This document shows positions 27,501 through 35,888 of a stretch of DNA of 64,000 nt, piece after piece (the stretch's first letter is position 1; every line of letters starts with the position of its first letter). The notes below the pieces were generated by a model. It made no database searches, had not been told where the DNA came from, and was given only the letters and a program-made list of their open reading frames with translations. A program made the translations under genes and the position numbers. Origin of the DNA: Bacteroidota bacterium (GTDB lineage Bacteria > Bacteroidota > Bacteroidia > UKL13-3); assembly GCA_027491085.1 (NCBI GenBank), contig JAIXWW010000009.1, positions 62,001-126,000 of the forward strand, read 5' to 3'.

Positions 27501-28187
27501 AATTTGAACAGGGGAATTTATAAAAGAAGTTGTTCCATTTCCTAATGCTCCAGAACCACTAAAACCCCAAGCCCACAAAGTGCCGTCTGATTTTAAAGCA
27601 ATGGTGTAATTTGCACCACAGGCAATACTAACCCAATTAGTACTTGTGCCTATTTGAAGAGGGTAAAGTCTGCGTGCATTATTAGTTCCATCTCCCAATT
27701 GGCTTAAAGCATTTTTACCCCAAGTCCATAGGGTACCATCTGATTTTAGACCTACAGAATGATCAGTTCCACACGATGCACTTATCCAGTTTGTGGATGA
27801 ATCTATTTGAATTGGACTAATACGGTATGACGTTGTTCCATCACCTATTTCTCCGTCATTATTTATACCCCAACCCCATAGGGTACCATCTGATTTTAAT
27901 GCAAGATTATGAGAATATCCACAAGCTACACTTACCCAATTATTAGAGGTTCCTATTTTAAAAGGGGTTAACTGAACACCTCTTAATTGGCCTATATCAA
28001 TTACTCCCCAAGTCCAAAGTTCACCATTTCGAATTTCGAATGAGGAATTAGAATTACAAGAAGAAGTCATTCGCTGATAATTGTTACGGTATATGACAGA
28101 TGATTTGTTTTTTGCACGAGAAAATTGGGCATTAGCATTAAAATACAAGGATATTAATGCAATTATTATAGTTATTTTATATTTCAT
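24600..28187 (-). CDS. large secreted RCC1-propeller protein with PKD-like and T9SS sorting domains
   Basis: This 1195-residue surface protein has a signal peptide (ITIIIALISLYFNANAQ). About fourteen RCC1-type repeats of ~52 residues follow, each with a version of SDGTLWAWGxNxxGQLGDGT and NWVSVACGxxHTxALK, enough for two seven-bladed propellers. Next come an Ig-like region, a PKD-like domain (KKWSFGEGINDTSSLNNPSKIY) and two ~42-residue repeats (LPYIWNSKIYNTSKTDTVF and LPFLWNGRTYNTTKTDTVY). The C-terminus (LLIYPNPFNETIHII to GVYLIQVLD) is a type A T9SS sorting domain. The ligand is unknown; RCC1 propellers usually bind proteins. It appears to be transcribed alone. Confidence 0.9.
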   Translation of the reverse strand: MKYKITIIIALISLYFNANAQFSRAKNKSSVIYRNNYQRMTSSCNSNSSFEIRNGELWTWGVIDIGQLRGVQLTPFKIGTSNNWVSVACGYSHNLALKSDGTLWGWGINNDGEIGDGTTSYRISPIQIDSSTNWISASCGTDHSVGLKSDGTLWTWGKNALSQLGDGTNNARRLYPLQIGTSTNWVSIACGANYTIALKSDGTLWAWGFSGSGALGNGTTSFINSPVQIGTSNNWASIACGADHTMALKSDGTLWTWGYNYDGELGDGTFVDKSIPNQIGTSNNWVNISCGAYHSTAIKSDGTLWAWGWNNYGQLGNGLTANITSPIQISSSTNWVNVACGYAYTLALKADGSLMTWGGNGSGQLGDGTNIDKYIPTKINTLTNWLNITCGQFHTIGLKTDGTLWAWGRNNEGQLGDGTILNKVKSVQLGISNNWVSVVGGNSHNIALKSDGTLWAWGNNTFGQLGDGTLIGKTSPTQIGTSTNWVSISCGAYYSFALKSDGTLWAWGNNNNGQLGDGTIINKTIPTQIGTSADWVSVANGNSHTIAQKSDGTIWGWGKNDYGQLGDSTMVDKSSPVQINNITNWLSVVCGANHTIALKSNGTIFAWGRNDSGQLGDGTYLDKKIPIQIGTSSNWLNIGAGDGHTLAIKSNSQLWSWGSNTYGQLGDSSTSKKNSPIQIGTPINVVAINSNSNANHSLIIKPDRNTICATGYNNYRQLGNDTTTNSIVYVCSNSAVGSIFTSTNIGATFCGNSKIKVSYSTIGPFNLDNLFSVQLSNSVGNFSNPISIGTISSNVSDTIIATIPNNVLLDTGYRIRVVSSSPAVIGSNNGKNITIFPSPKVGFTVNNSSQCINVNNFLFTDTTSIYSGTFTKKWSFGEGINDTSSLNNPSKIYTNANNYFVKLVETSNNNCKDSITKIITVKPTSTSTKTISVCSSVLPYIWNSKIYNTSKTDTVFLTNSVGCDSVTVLKLTIKAISTSTSNLNICPNDLPFLWNGRTYNTTKTDTVYFTNSVGCDSSAILNLTLNQIPVTSSIVPYAIARKLDTASYSVFERVGSIYNWVVTKGTIQSGTGSNKIQVKWNVTGFDTIKVTETSSKGCVGIQKTFSVNISPSIGINEIKASNNLLIYPNPFNETIHIILQNNLIINKAILYDLLGKEIITTNKNEIDAKDLKTGVYLIQVLDNNGNFYNQKLIKN
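26080..27980 (-). repeat. ~156-bp coding repeats of the RCC1 propeller
   Basis: The same DNA pattern (for example CCCCAAGCCCATAAAGTACC then CCATCTGATTTTAAAGC) recurs about every 156-160 bases. It corresponds to the ~52-residue protein repeats. Neighbouring units are close enough in sequence that slippage or recombination could change copy number. Confidence 0.85.
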
Positions 28188-28834
28188 ATTTTTTTGTTTA
28201 TGGAAACACTTTATTCATTTCAAATTATTATTTAATTGCATACTTAAATGAAAATCTTTAATGAAAAAAGTGGCTATATGCACTAGAAATAAATCTGAAT
28301 TTATTATGGCTTACTGTATTTAATTTAGTATAGTATATTTTTTGTTTTGATAATTATGCCCATGTTAACAATAATAAAAAAACTTTAACAATACTCAACT
28401 TCCATTTTGGTAGTAACTTTCTTTTAAAAAAGCATCTAGTCATTTCAATAGTTTGTTTCGTTATTCATTTATTAAAAGGCTCACGCCTTACTTATTTTAC
28501 AAGATTATATAATTTTATTTATTTAACATTACTTTTATTATTTTAATTAGTGGATGCCCACAACTCGATGCTAATAAATCATTAATATAAATTTTCGCCC
28601 TTGGTAATTTAACGTAGCGACACCAACAATAAATACCATTTTAACCAACTTGTAAATTCAATATTGGTTGCCAAACAAAGGAGATACGCTGATGACGATT
28701 TTTTTTGAACAGCAAAATTGCGTATACAGAAACAGTTAGATGGTGCCATATAACCTCACTATCTAGTCCGATAGCTATCGGTCGCTACCGTATACTTTAA
28801 ATTTAGTGTTAAATGTTTTTATAAACTAAAATAC
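28188..28834. other. gene-free intergenic stretch
   Basis: This is about 650 bases of AT-rich sequence between the divergent RCC1 and lipoprotein genes. I see no open frame or RNA gene. The only marked structure is the perfect 14-base palindrome CCGATAGCTATCGG at 28768-28781, whose half (TCCGATAGCTA) also occurs near 5204-5214. Confidence 0.6.
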
Positions 28835-28842
28835 TATTTTTG
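28835..28842 (+). promoter_or_regulatory. TAnnTTTG -7 box just before the lipoprotein start
   Basis: TATTTTTG matches the Bacteroidota -7 consensus exactly and ends six bases before the ATG at 28849. The transcript would therefore start at or next to the start codon. It also shows that the in-frame TTG at 28840 belongs to the promoter, not the gene. No clear -33 TTTG is seen. Confidence 0.5.
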
Positions 28843-28848
28843 ATTTCA

Positions 28849-29349
28849 ATGACTAAACTAATTTACGCTTTATTTGCCATATTATGTGTTTCGTGTAATT
28901 TATGCGAAAACCGCACTTGCGATTGCTTTGACGAAGGTGAATCTTCTATAGGAATTAGGTTCAATACAGATACTACTACCACCAATTATTTTAAAAGAGG
29001 TGAATTAGATTCTTGCTTGGTAATAAAATTAGAGAAAAAACAAGGTAATTTAATACCAATTGATACCACTATCATTTACAGGTATAGTAACGACAACCAT
29101 TACCTATATGATTATAATATCTGGAATTTTGAAGCTTTAAGAATTGATAATTACACCAGCAATTTTGCCTACAGAATTTACAATAAAGAACCTAAGGTAG
29201 ATGTGTTAATTGATAATATTGTAATCAAAGGAAAATACAGCGGCACCTGCGATAACTGCCAATGCTACGAAAACGAATCAATCTATTTTAAGGCAAACGG
29301 AATTGCTTTAAGTAAAGGTAATATTCCATTAATTATCAATAAGAATTAA
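28849..29349 (+). CDS. hypothetical lipoprotein, Cys-rich N-terminus
   Basis: I do not recognise a family. The 166-residue product has a lipoprotein signal (MTKLIYALFAILCVSC), followed directly by a cysteine-rich run (NLCENRTCDCFDEGESS) and a second cluster near the end (GTCDNCQCYENES). Four extra cysteines in CxC and CxxC form could make disulfides or bind metal. The rest is beta-rich (IGIRFNTDTTTTNYF, LDSCLVIKLEKK). I set the start at the ATG at 28849 because the signal peptide begins there. It ends one base before the convergent glucan operon and is not part of it. Confidence 0.7.
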   Translation: MTKLIYALFAILCVSCNLCENRTCDCFDEGESSIGIRFNTDTTTTNYFKRGELDSCLVIKLEKKQGNLIPIDTTIIYRYSNDNHYLYDYNIWNFEALRIDNYTSNFAYRIYNKEPKVDVLIDNIVIKGKYSGTCDNCQCYENESIYFKANGIALSKGNIPLIINKN

Positions 29350-29350
29350 T

Positions 29351-30616
29351 CTACCTCACCCAAAAAGGAAAGTTGGCACAGGCTACTTGCTCGTGGGTAT
29401 CGTAAATGTAAACGAATAAACGATAAGCTCCTTTTTGAAATGGTGCTTTAAAGTTATAGCCATCTTTCAAATTACCTCTAACTGCTATTGGCACTGCATC
29501 TGGTCGTTTTTCGGCATCTCCCCCACTTTTAGTAAACTCGCTTTCGGGTAATAATTCCCATTTGTATTTTAAGCTTTCCAAATTATTGTGTGTTACATTT
29601 AATTGTAAATTGACATTGGCACCTTTTCTAAACTCCAAACTTTGGTAAGGCAATTGTTTATTTAACAAAAACGAATCAATTTTAGGAGCCCAATATTGCG
29701 GAGCACTTCCACTCCAAACTTGCTGCAACACATTCACCGCTTCGGTTTGTTTTCCATCTACAAACACACCATACCAAGTAGGTGTGGTTTCTTGTTTTTG
29801 TCCCCATAAAAAGGCATACGAACCCATACACAGAACACTATCGTTTTGTATGTAATTTACATAACGGTCTTTATAAGTAATGGCTTTTTCAGTTGATGTT
29901 TGTTCAATAGCAGCACCCCATTTGGTTTTAGCTACTTCCCAATGACCGTTTGGCCCCCACTCGGTAACCAAATACGGTTTTTCCCAACCAAACAGTCTAA
30001 TTTTTTCGGGCAATGCAGGTAAATCTCCATAAGTGTTAACACCTAAAATATCAATATCAGGGCAAGTTTCTTTAATTAACGAAACCTCAGGCGCATCAAT
30101 ACCAGCCGTAACCACACATGTTGGATGGTTTTTATCTTCTTCGTGAATCATGGCTGCAATGTTTTGCACTGCTTTCCAAACCGAAAAATCGGTGTATTCC
30201 AAATCTACTTCATTGCCCACACCCCAAAGTAATAAAGCAGGATGATTTTTAAACCTATTTACAATGCTTTTAAATTGCTCTACTTGGTCTTGGCAAGCCC
30301 ATTTATCGCTGTAATCAAAACCATGACGCTCAGGAGGCATCCAAAGGCCAAGCATTACGGTTAAACCACGTTTTTGTGCTTCGTCTAAAACTGCTTGTGC
30401 ATTTTCGGCACCCCAAAGTCTAACTGAGTTTCCGCCAGCAGCTAAAGTTTTATCCATAAATACATCGCCACCTGCACCTTTTACATAAAATGGTTTTCCA
30501 CCTCTTAACAATTGAAAATTACCCGTAGCTGTTTTAGTAATTTCCACTTTAATAACTTGCGCCCATACAGTATTTACAAGCACCAACAAAATCCATAAAA
30601 TTGACCCTTTTTTCAT
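29351..30616 (-). CDS. secreted clan GH-A glycoside hydrolase (GH2/GH158-like TIM barrel)
   Basis: The signal peptide (ILWILLVLVNTVWA) is followed by a beta/alpha-barrel. The likely acid/base Glu is in LLWGVGNEVDLEY (about residue 133) and the likely nucleophile Glu is in LVTEWGPNGHW (about residue 219), the two strand ends typical of clan GH-A. GGNSVRLWG near residue 60 is another clan feature. The last ~120 residues form a beta-rich domain. Databases would probably call it a GH2-type TIM barrel protein; GH158 and GH17/GH30-like beta-1,3-glucanases are alternatives I cannot separate. Its place as last gene of a GH16/GH3 operon argues for action on beta-1,3-glucan or its oligosaccharides. Confidence 0.8.
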   Translation of the reverse strand: MKKGSILWILLVLVNTVWAQVIKVEITKTATGNFQLLRGGKPFYVKGAGGDVFMDKTLAAGGNSVRLWGAENAQAVLDEAQKRGLTVMLGLWMPPERHGFDYSDKWACQDQVEQFKSIVNRFKNHPALLLWGVGNEVDLEYTDFSVWKAVQNIAAMIHEEDKNHPTCVVTAGIDAPEVSLIKETCPDIDILGVNTYGDLPALPEKIRLFGWEKPYLVTEWGPNGHWEVAKTKWGAAIEQTSTEKAITYKDRYVNYIQNDSVLCMGSYAFLWGQKQETTPTWYGVFVDGKQTEAVNVLQQVWSGSAPQYWAPKIDSFLLNKQLPYQSLEFRKGANVNLQLNVTHNNLESLKYKWELLPESEFTKSGGDAEKRPDAVPIAVRGNLKDGYNFKAPFQKGAYRLFVYIYDTHEQVACANFPFWVR

Positions 30617-30621
30617 ATTAA

Positions 30622-32436
30622 CTATGGATTGTTTTTTAAAATTTTAAAATAAAAATATTGCCCTTCATTTTCTAATCGAAGCATATAAGTTCCTGCATTT
30701 AACAATGGTAATTGTTTGTTTAAATCATCAGTATTTTGCACTGAAATCATTTCTTTTCCAACCAAATTAAACAATGAAATTGAACTTGGAACAAAAGGCG
30801 CATCTACTTGAATATGGTTATTAAACGGATTTGGATAAGCCTTCACATCGTTTTTATCAAAACCATACTCTTTAACACCAGTTGAAACAGTTTTGCAAGG
30901 TGTTTCTTCTAAAGCAAATTCATCAAAATAAAACACATCGGTATTATTGGTATTTGGTGCAAATAAAACAACCAATTGGTTGATACTTCCCTCAAGTGTA
31001 TTGCCATCAGGTTTTAAAATCAATTTAAAAGTCAACTCTTCCCAAGCTCTGGTTTTAGTGGTTTTAGCTTGCAATACACAACGTCTTCCTGAAGGATAAT
31101 CTAATTGAGACAAAGCCCTGTTTTCAAAGTTAATATTTACTTCAGTGCCAATTGGTGCTGTAGTGTATAATTTCATTTTTAAAATCAATGTACCATCTTC
31201 AAATGCTTTTGCATTGCGAATAACATCGGTAAAAACAGTTAATGCATCGTAAGTAGTACTTCCGCTTCGGTAATACCTATTGCAAAGCAACGTATTGTTT
31301 ACACTATCCTTAGCGGGATTGGCAACTGCTGCTTTGTAAGTACCATTTCCCCCTACCCAATAAACAGTTCTTAATGTTTCAATATTATCAATCACGCCTT
31401 CGCAAGTATCGGGCAAGGCTTTAACAAAACGACTGATGGTTTTGGTAGTTGATTGGTAATTAATGGTTACTTTAATGCTATCGCTTTTTAAGCCCCAATT
31501 TACTTTTACATTAGGTGTTCCTTGACCTGAAATTATTTTAGCATTGACAGGAACTATCCAATTATAAGTGGCTCCATTTAACTTTTGCGTATAAAAATCT
31601 TTTTGCAAATCAGCTCTTAAAACTGCCTCTGGACCCGAAATAAAAATATCGTTTAAATTTTGATAAACCCTAATATAATCAACTTGTAAAGAAGCTGTAT
31701 CAGGCGTTGAAGCATTAGGATAACCTAAAAAATAACCACCCACAGCCAAGTTAACAATAAAGTGAAAATTGCGGCTATATGGCCACCAAAAATCGGGTAA
31801 ATCTTTTTTGGTTTTGGTACTATAAACTACATTATCAACCAACCATTGAATGGTATCGTTTTTCCAAATCAATGAAAAATTATGAAACTCAGATGTTAAA
31901 TTACCTGAGGGAATAGTATAACTAGCGCCAGTATATTTGTTGTTTGGCGTATACGCACCATAATGAATGGTTCCATAGGTATTTTTTGGCTCTTGTCCTT
32001 TGCCTTCTAATAAATCAATTTCGCCACTTAAAGGCCAACTTCCATAATAGTTTTCGGTTGGTAAAAACCACACTGCTGGCCAATATGACTGACCTATTGG
32101 CAAACGTGCTCTTACATCAATTCTACCCGAAGCAAAATCAAACTTATTCATGGTTCTAATTCTACCAGAACTGTAGGCGCTATTTCCAATATTCTCCTTT
32201 TTAGCACTGATATTTAACATACCATTAGCAACAGTAATATTTCCTTTTTGGTATGATTGGCGTTCATCATTGCCCCAACCGCACAAGCTTGGGCAGCCAT
32301 CACCAATTTGGTATTCCCAAAAATTGGTATCTAATTGTGTCCCATTAAACTCATCGGACCAACGCAAAAAATCTTGCGCAAATAGACCTAATGGTGCTAC
32401 AAAAAGAAGGGTAAGAAATAATTTATATCTGTTCAT
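30622..32436 (-). CDS. GH16 endo-beta-1,3-glucanase (laminarinase type) with T9SS tail
   Basis: The signal peptide (MNRYKLFLTLLFVAPLGLFAQ) supports the start at 32436 rather than nine codons earlier. The GH16 catalytic domain covers about residues 22-260. SGEIDLLEGKG carries the nucleophile/acid-base pair ExDxxE near residues 138-143, and WPAVWFLP and FHFIVNLAVGG are family strands. A PKD/Ig-like domain (about 265-340) follows, then a ~150-residue jelly-roll carbohydrate-binding-like domain that ends in FYFDEFALEE. The last ~75 residues are a type A T9SS sorting domain (YPNPFNNHIQV, LLNAGTYMLRL). It would cut laminarin-like glucan at the cell surface. It is followed after 5 bases by the GH-A gene. 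Confidence 0.92.
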   Translation of the reverse strand: MNRYKLFLTLLFVAPLGLFAQDFLRWSDEFNGTQLDTNFWEYQIGDGCPSLCGWGNDERQSYQKGNITVANGMLNISAKKENIGNSAYSSGRIRTMNKFDFASGRIDVRARLPIGQSYWPAVWFLPTENYYGSWPLSGEIDLLEGKGQEPKNTYGTIHYGAYTPNNKYTGASYTIPSGNLTSEFHNFSLIWKNDTIQWLVDNVVYSTKTKKDLPDFWWPYSRNFHFIVNLAVGGYFLGYPNASTPDTASLQVDYIRVYQNLNDIFISGPEAVLRADLQKDFYTQKLNGATYNWIVPVNAKIISGQGTPNVKVNWGLKSDSIKVTINYQSTTKTISRFVKALPDTCEGVIDNIETLRTVYWVGGNGTYKAAVANPAKDSVNNTLLCNRYYRSGSTTYDALTVFTDVIRNAKAFEDGTLILKMKLYTTAPIGTEVNINFENRALSQLDYPSGRRCVLQAKTTKTRAWEELTFKLILKPDGNTLEGSINQLVVLFAPNTNNTDVFYFDEFALEETPCKTVSTGVKEYGFDKNDVKAYPNPFNNHIQVDAPFVPSSISLFNLVGKEMISVQNTDDLNKQLPLLNAGTYMLRLENEGQYFYFKILKNNP

Positions 32437-32469
32437 GTCGAAAGCTTGATTTGTTATTTTCATGGTATT

Positions 32470-34710
32470 TTATTTAATAAAAATAGAGTCTTGTAAGTTT
32501 GCCACCGTAATAAAAAATTTACCCGGCTCCACTATAAATTTATTTTCAAGACCTACAAAAGCAAGGTCGGAAACAGCAATTTTAAAGCTCACTTCTTTCT
32601 TTTCGTTGCTATTTAAATCAATACGTTTAAAAGCACGCAATCTTTTAACAGAAGGTGTAATGCTTGCATATTCATCGGCTGCATAAATCAATACTGTTTC
32701 AGTACCATTTTTTGCACCAACATTTTGCACATTTACGTTTATTGAAATACTATCGTTTGCACTTAAGTTCCTGTTAGCAATGGCTAAATTACTATAAGTA
32801 AAATTGGTATAACTTAAACCATGTCCAAAACTAAACAATGGGTTAAATCCTAGAGGTTTAAAATCATTGTTTAAGGTTTCTGTAAATTTACAATCGTAAG
32901 TGGTATGAGTGCCTGCATATCTTGGGAAAGTAAATGGCAATTTACCACTTGGATTTACCTTACCTGATAATATATCAGCAATGGCTAAAGCTCCTTCATT
33001 TCCTGGCAAATAAGCATATAAAATAGCATCGCACAAAGGCTCAGTTTTAGCAAAAGTTCTTGGCCTTCCTTCCAACAAAACAACCACTACTTTTTTACCA
33101 GCTTTTTTATATAATTTGATTAAATTTTGTTGTGCTTCATCTAATTCCAAATCGTTTATATCACCGGGCTTTTCAGTGTAAGTATCTTCGCCCAAACATA
33201 ATACCACAGTATTGGCATTTTGAGCTGCATTTAATAATACATTTTCAGGTAAATGTTGCGTATAAGTATTGCCTTTTAAATAACTTACTTGTGCATTGCC
33301 CATTACATTTTTTAAAGCATTTACTACTGTAATAACTTCAGGGTTAAAGCTAGTATCTCTGCCTTGCCAAGTATGTGTCCAACCACCATTAAGCGCATTG
33401 ATATAATCAGCATTTGGACCTGTAACTAATATTTTTTCGTTGCTTGAAAATGGTAATACATTCCCTTCATTTTTAAGTAAAGTAATACTTTGACAAGCCA
33501 ATTCGTAACTTAATTTTTTACTTTCAATTTGTTCTGGCTCTTTAAAATTTTCAACCGGAGTATTTGGTTGATCAAATAAACCTAATTCGTATTTTAAAGT
33601 TAAAATTCTTAGTGTAGCCTCATCTATTCTTTCTTGTTTTATTTTACCCTCTTTTACATTTTCAATTAAGAATTGTGTAAACTCTAAATCGAGCGGAACC
33701 ATTGCCAAATCAATACCTGCGTTGATTGATAAAGCAATTGCTTCTTTATAACTTACAGCCACTTTATGGCGTGTAGTTAAGTTTTTAATATCTTCCCAAT
33801 CAGTAACAGTTATTCCTTTAAACTTTAACTCATCTCGTAAAATTGTTTTTAATAAAAATTTGCTCGCATGAACAGGTTCACCATTTATTTCTGACGAATT
33901 GATCATAATGGTTTTAGCGCCTGCGGCAATGGCTTTGGCAAATGGCAATAAATAAATTTCGCGTAATTGGCGCTCTGGAATATATGCTGGTGTTCTATCG
34001 TGTCCACTTTGTGGATTACTATAACCTACATAATGTTTCAAACAAGCAGCAAAAGGTTTAACAGTTCCATTATTGTTGTTTTGATAACCATTCACCATAG
34101 CTACGCCCATTTGCGATACCAAGAAAGGATCTTCGCCAAATGTTTCCCAAAACCTTGGCCACATTGGATTACGAGCTACATCTAACACAGGCGAAAAGTT
34201 CCAAGGAATACCACTTCCTCTTACATCGTTAGCTACCAATTGAGCCATTTTAGTAGCCATTTCAGGATTAAAAGTAGCTGCCAAACCAATTTGTTGCGGA
34301 TACAATGTTGCTCCAACGGTATAATTAGCGCCATGTATAGCATCTATACCATACAAAACTGGAATTTTTAAACGTGATTGTTGGCTATATTTTTCAATAT
34401 TGGTAATAATTTCTTTCCAATGATTTATATCGTAAGTATGTCCACCAACATTTAAAATGGAACCTACACCAAGGTTTACAATTACATTTTGCAATTTAGC
34501 AGTATCCAAAGCATGAGGTTCTCTGATAGTTAAACTATCGTAAGCCGAAATCATTTCAATGGTTAATTGAGTCATTTGACCCACTTTTTCCTCTAAAGTC
34601 ATTTGACTTAAAAGCTCCTTTGCTTTTTGCTCTGCAGTTTTATTTTTATCAGTATTGCATTGCATAAGCAATAACGAAAACAAACCTACTAATACTAAAT
34701 ATTTTTTCAT
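32470..34710 (-). CDS. GH3 beta-glucosidase, lipoprotein (BglX-like)
   Basis: This GH3 enzyme of about 746 residues starts at MKKYLVLVGLFSLLLMQC, a lipoprotein signal with the lipid-bearing Cys near residue 18; the reading frame is open 13 codons further upstream but inside the previous gene. The catalytic nucleophile is the Asp in GITVTDWEDI (about residue 303). Other hallmarks are KHYVGYSNPQSGHDRTP, the (alpha/beta)6 domain with VLCLGEDTYTEKPG, and a C-terminal fibronectin-III-like domain (FKPLGFNPLFSFGHGLSYTNF). It would split beta-glucan oligosaccharides to glucose in the periplasm. The gap to the upstream lipoprotein gene is 2 bases, so co-expression is certain in practice. Confidence 0.93.
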   Translation of the reverse strand: MKKYLVLVGLFSLLLMQCNTDKNKTAEQKAKELLSQMTLEEKVGQMTQLTIEMISAYDSLTIREPHALDTAKLQNVIVNLGVGSILNVGGHTYDINHWKEIITNIEKYSQQSRLKIPVLYGIDAIHGANYTVGATLYPQQIGLAATFNPEMATKMAQLVANDVRGSGIPWNFSPVLDVARNPMWPRFWETFGEDPFLVSQMGVAMVNGYQNNNNGTVKPFAACLKHYVGYSNPQSGHDRTPAYIPERQLREIYLLPFAKAIAAGAKTIMINSSEINGEPVHASKFLLKTILRDELKFKGITVTDWEDIKNLTTRHKVAVSYKEAIALSINAGIDLAMVPLDLEFTQFLIENVKEGKIKQERIDEATLRILTLKYELGLFDQPNTPVENFKEPEQIESKKLSYELACQSITLLKNEGNVLPFSSNEKILVTGPNADYINALNGGWTHTWQGRDTSFNPEVITVVNALKNVMGNAQVSYLKGNTYTQHLPENVLLNAAQNANTVVLCLGEDTYTEKPGDINDLELDEAQQNLIKLYKKAGKKVVVVLLEGRPRTFAKTEPLCDAILYAYLPGNEGALAIADILSGKVNPSGKLPFTFPRYAGTHTTYDCKFTETLNNDFKPLGFNPLFSFGHGLSYTNFTYSNLAIANRNLSANDSISINVNVQNVGAKNGTETVLIYAADEYASITPSVKRLRAFKRIDLNSNEKKEVSFKIAVSDLAFVGLENKFIVEPGKFFITVANLQDSIFIK

Positions 34711-34712
34711 GT

Positions 34713-35888
34713 TTAATTGCTTTTTTGTAAAGATATTTCGTCTAACCAAAGCTCGCCTGAGCCAGTAAATTCAACTAAAAATTGCTTAAATCGGTTTATG
34801 TCAAAACCACTTGTTTCAAAATTAAATTCGCTGAAAGGAATGGTTACTTTTTGCCAATTACCATTATTGCTAATGCTTAAATAACCTTGTTTTATTGGTA
34901 ATAAAATTACTTTTCCATTGTATGATTCAAAGCCAATTTTTAAATTATTGATTGTATTAACTTCATTGGTATTGATATAAAATTGCAAGGCATAAGTTTG
35001 TACAGAATCAGGTAAACCAATGGCTTGCCAATGCTCCCAATTCATTCCAAATTGTCGTAATTGCTTACCACTTTCGGCATCATTCCATTTTAAATGAATG
35101 GCTTGATTGCCACCAAAAGTTGGATTGCTCACCATTTCAATTAGCTTACCTTTATAGTTACCAAATCCCCACGAATATGGGGCAGCGTCTTTAAAAATAA
35201 ATGCGGGGAAATTTTGAGTAATGGCTTTACCAAATTTTACGCTGCTTCCATTGCTGACATTGGCTCCGCCCACTTCAATTTTATCAATTAAAAAAGCACC
35301 TTCACCTTGGCATTCTACATTCAAACTTTTAATATTACTAAAATCACTTAAGGGTTTTGCAGCTTGTAAAAATGTACTCAAAGGAATGCTTACTTTTTGC
35401 CATTCTTCATCAATTGGATAATGTGTTAAATGTTTGGCCTTAAGCAAAGCCGCAGTTTGCACACCTGAATAATCTTCTAATAAAAATATAAGCGTTGGAA
35501 TAAACTGTTTGCCTTTAATGGCTCTGATGTAAAAATCAATACTTCCTTTTTCCATTACTTCGGTTAAATCTTTAGCAGCATAACCGTTCCAACCAATTCC
35601 AAAGCCAATCCAAGGGCACTTACCTGTTCTGTTCCAAGTTAAACTCAAACACGATTTTCCACTAAATGAAATGGTATCAACTCTTGAAAAGTTTTTACAA
35701 TCGGTTTGTTCCATTCCCCACACATCCACTGTTTGGTCGTTGTAAATTTCTTTTTCTTGAAATTCTTTTACCGCATTGTTGGCGTAAGTTCCTCCCCATT
35801 CATCAGTTAGTTGCTGAGTTTGCATGCGTATACCACAACCAACAGTAATGACAGAAAGAAACAATATATAAATAATTGCTTTTTTCAT
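34713..35888 (-). CDS. surface lipoprotein with two carbohydrate-binding-like domains
   Basis: This 391-residue protein has a lipoprotein signal (MKKAIIYILFLSVITVGC). The mature part reads as two jelly-roll modules of about 180 residues. Both end in a strand pair of the type KVSIPLSTF/GAFLIDKIEVGG and KVTIPFSEF/GELWLDEISLQKS, a pattern shared with CBM11/CBM30-like beta-glucan binding modules. Repeated Trp residues (WNRTGKCPWIGFGIGWNGY, NWEHWQAIG) could stack on sugars. No catalytic motif is visible. It starts on the last base of the preceding gene (one-base overlap). I infer a surface glycan-binding protein that hands beta-glucan to the operon's hydrolases. Confidence 0.72.
   Translation of the reverse strand: MKKAIIYILFLSVITVGCGIRMQTQQLTDEWGGTYANNAVKEFQEKEIYNDQTVDVWGMEQTDCKNFSRVDTISFSGKSCLSLTWNRTGKCPWIGFGIGWNGYAAKDLTEVMEKGSIDFYIRAIKGKQFIPTLIFLLEDYSGVQTAALLKAKHLTHYPIDEEWQKVSIPLSTFLQAAKPLSDFSNIKSLNVECQGEGAFLIDKIEVGGANVSNGSSVKFGKAITQNFPAFIFKDAAPYSWGFGNYKGKLIEMVSNPTFGGNQAIHLKWNDAESGKQLRQFGMNWEHWQAIGLPDSVQTYALQFYINTNEVNTINNLKIGFESYNGKVILLPIKQGYLSISNNGNWQKVTIPFSEFNFETSGFDINRFKQFLVEFTGSGELWLDEISLQKSN

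Noticed and set aside
26080..27980. Regular ~156-bp repeats that could suggest a CRISPR or satellite array
   Set aside because: The period is a whole number of codons, the frame is open throughout, and each unit encodes an RCC1 repeat, so it is coding sequence.
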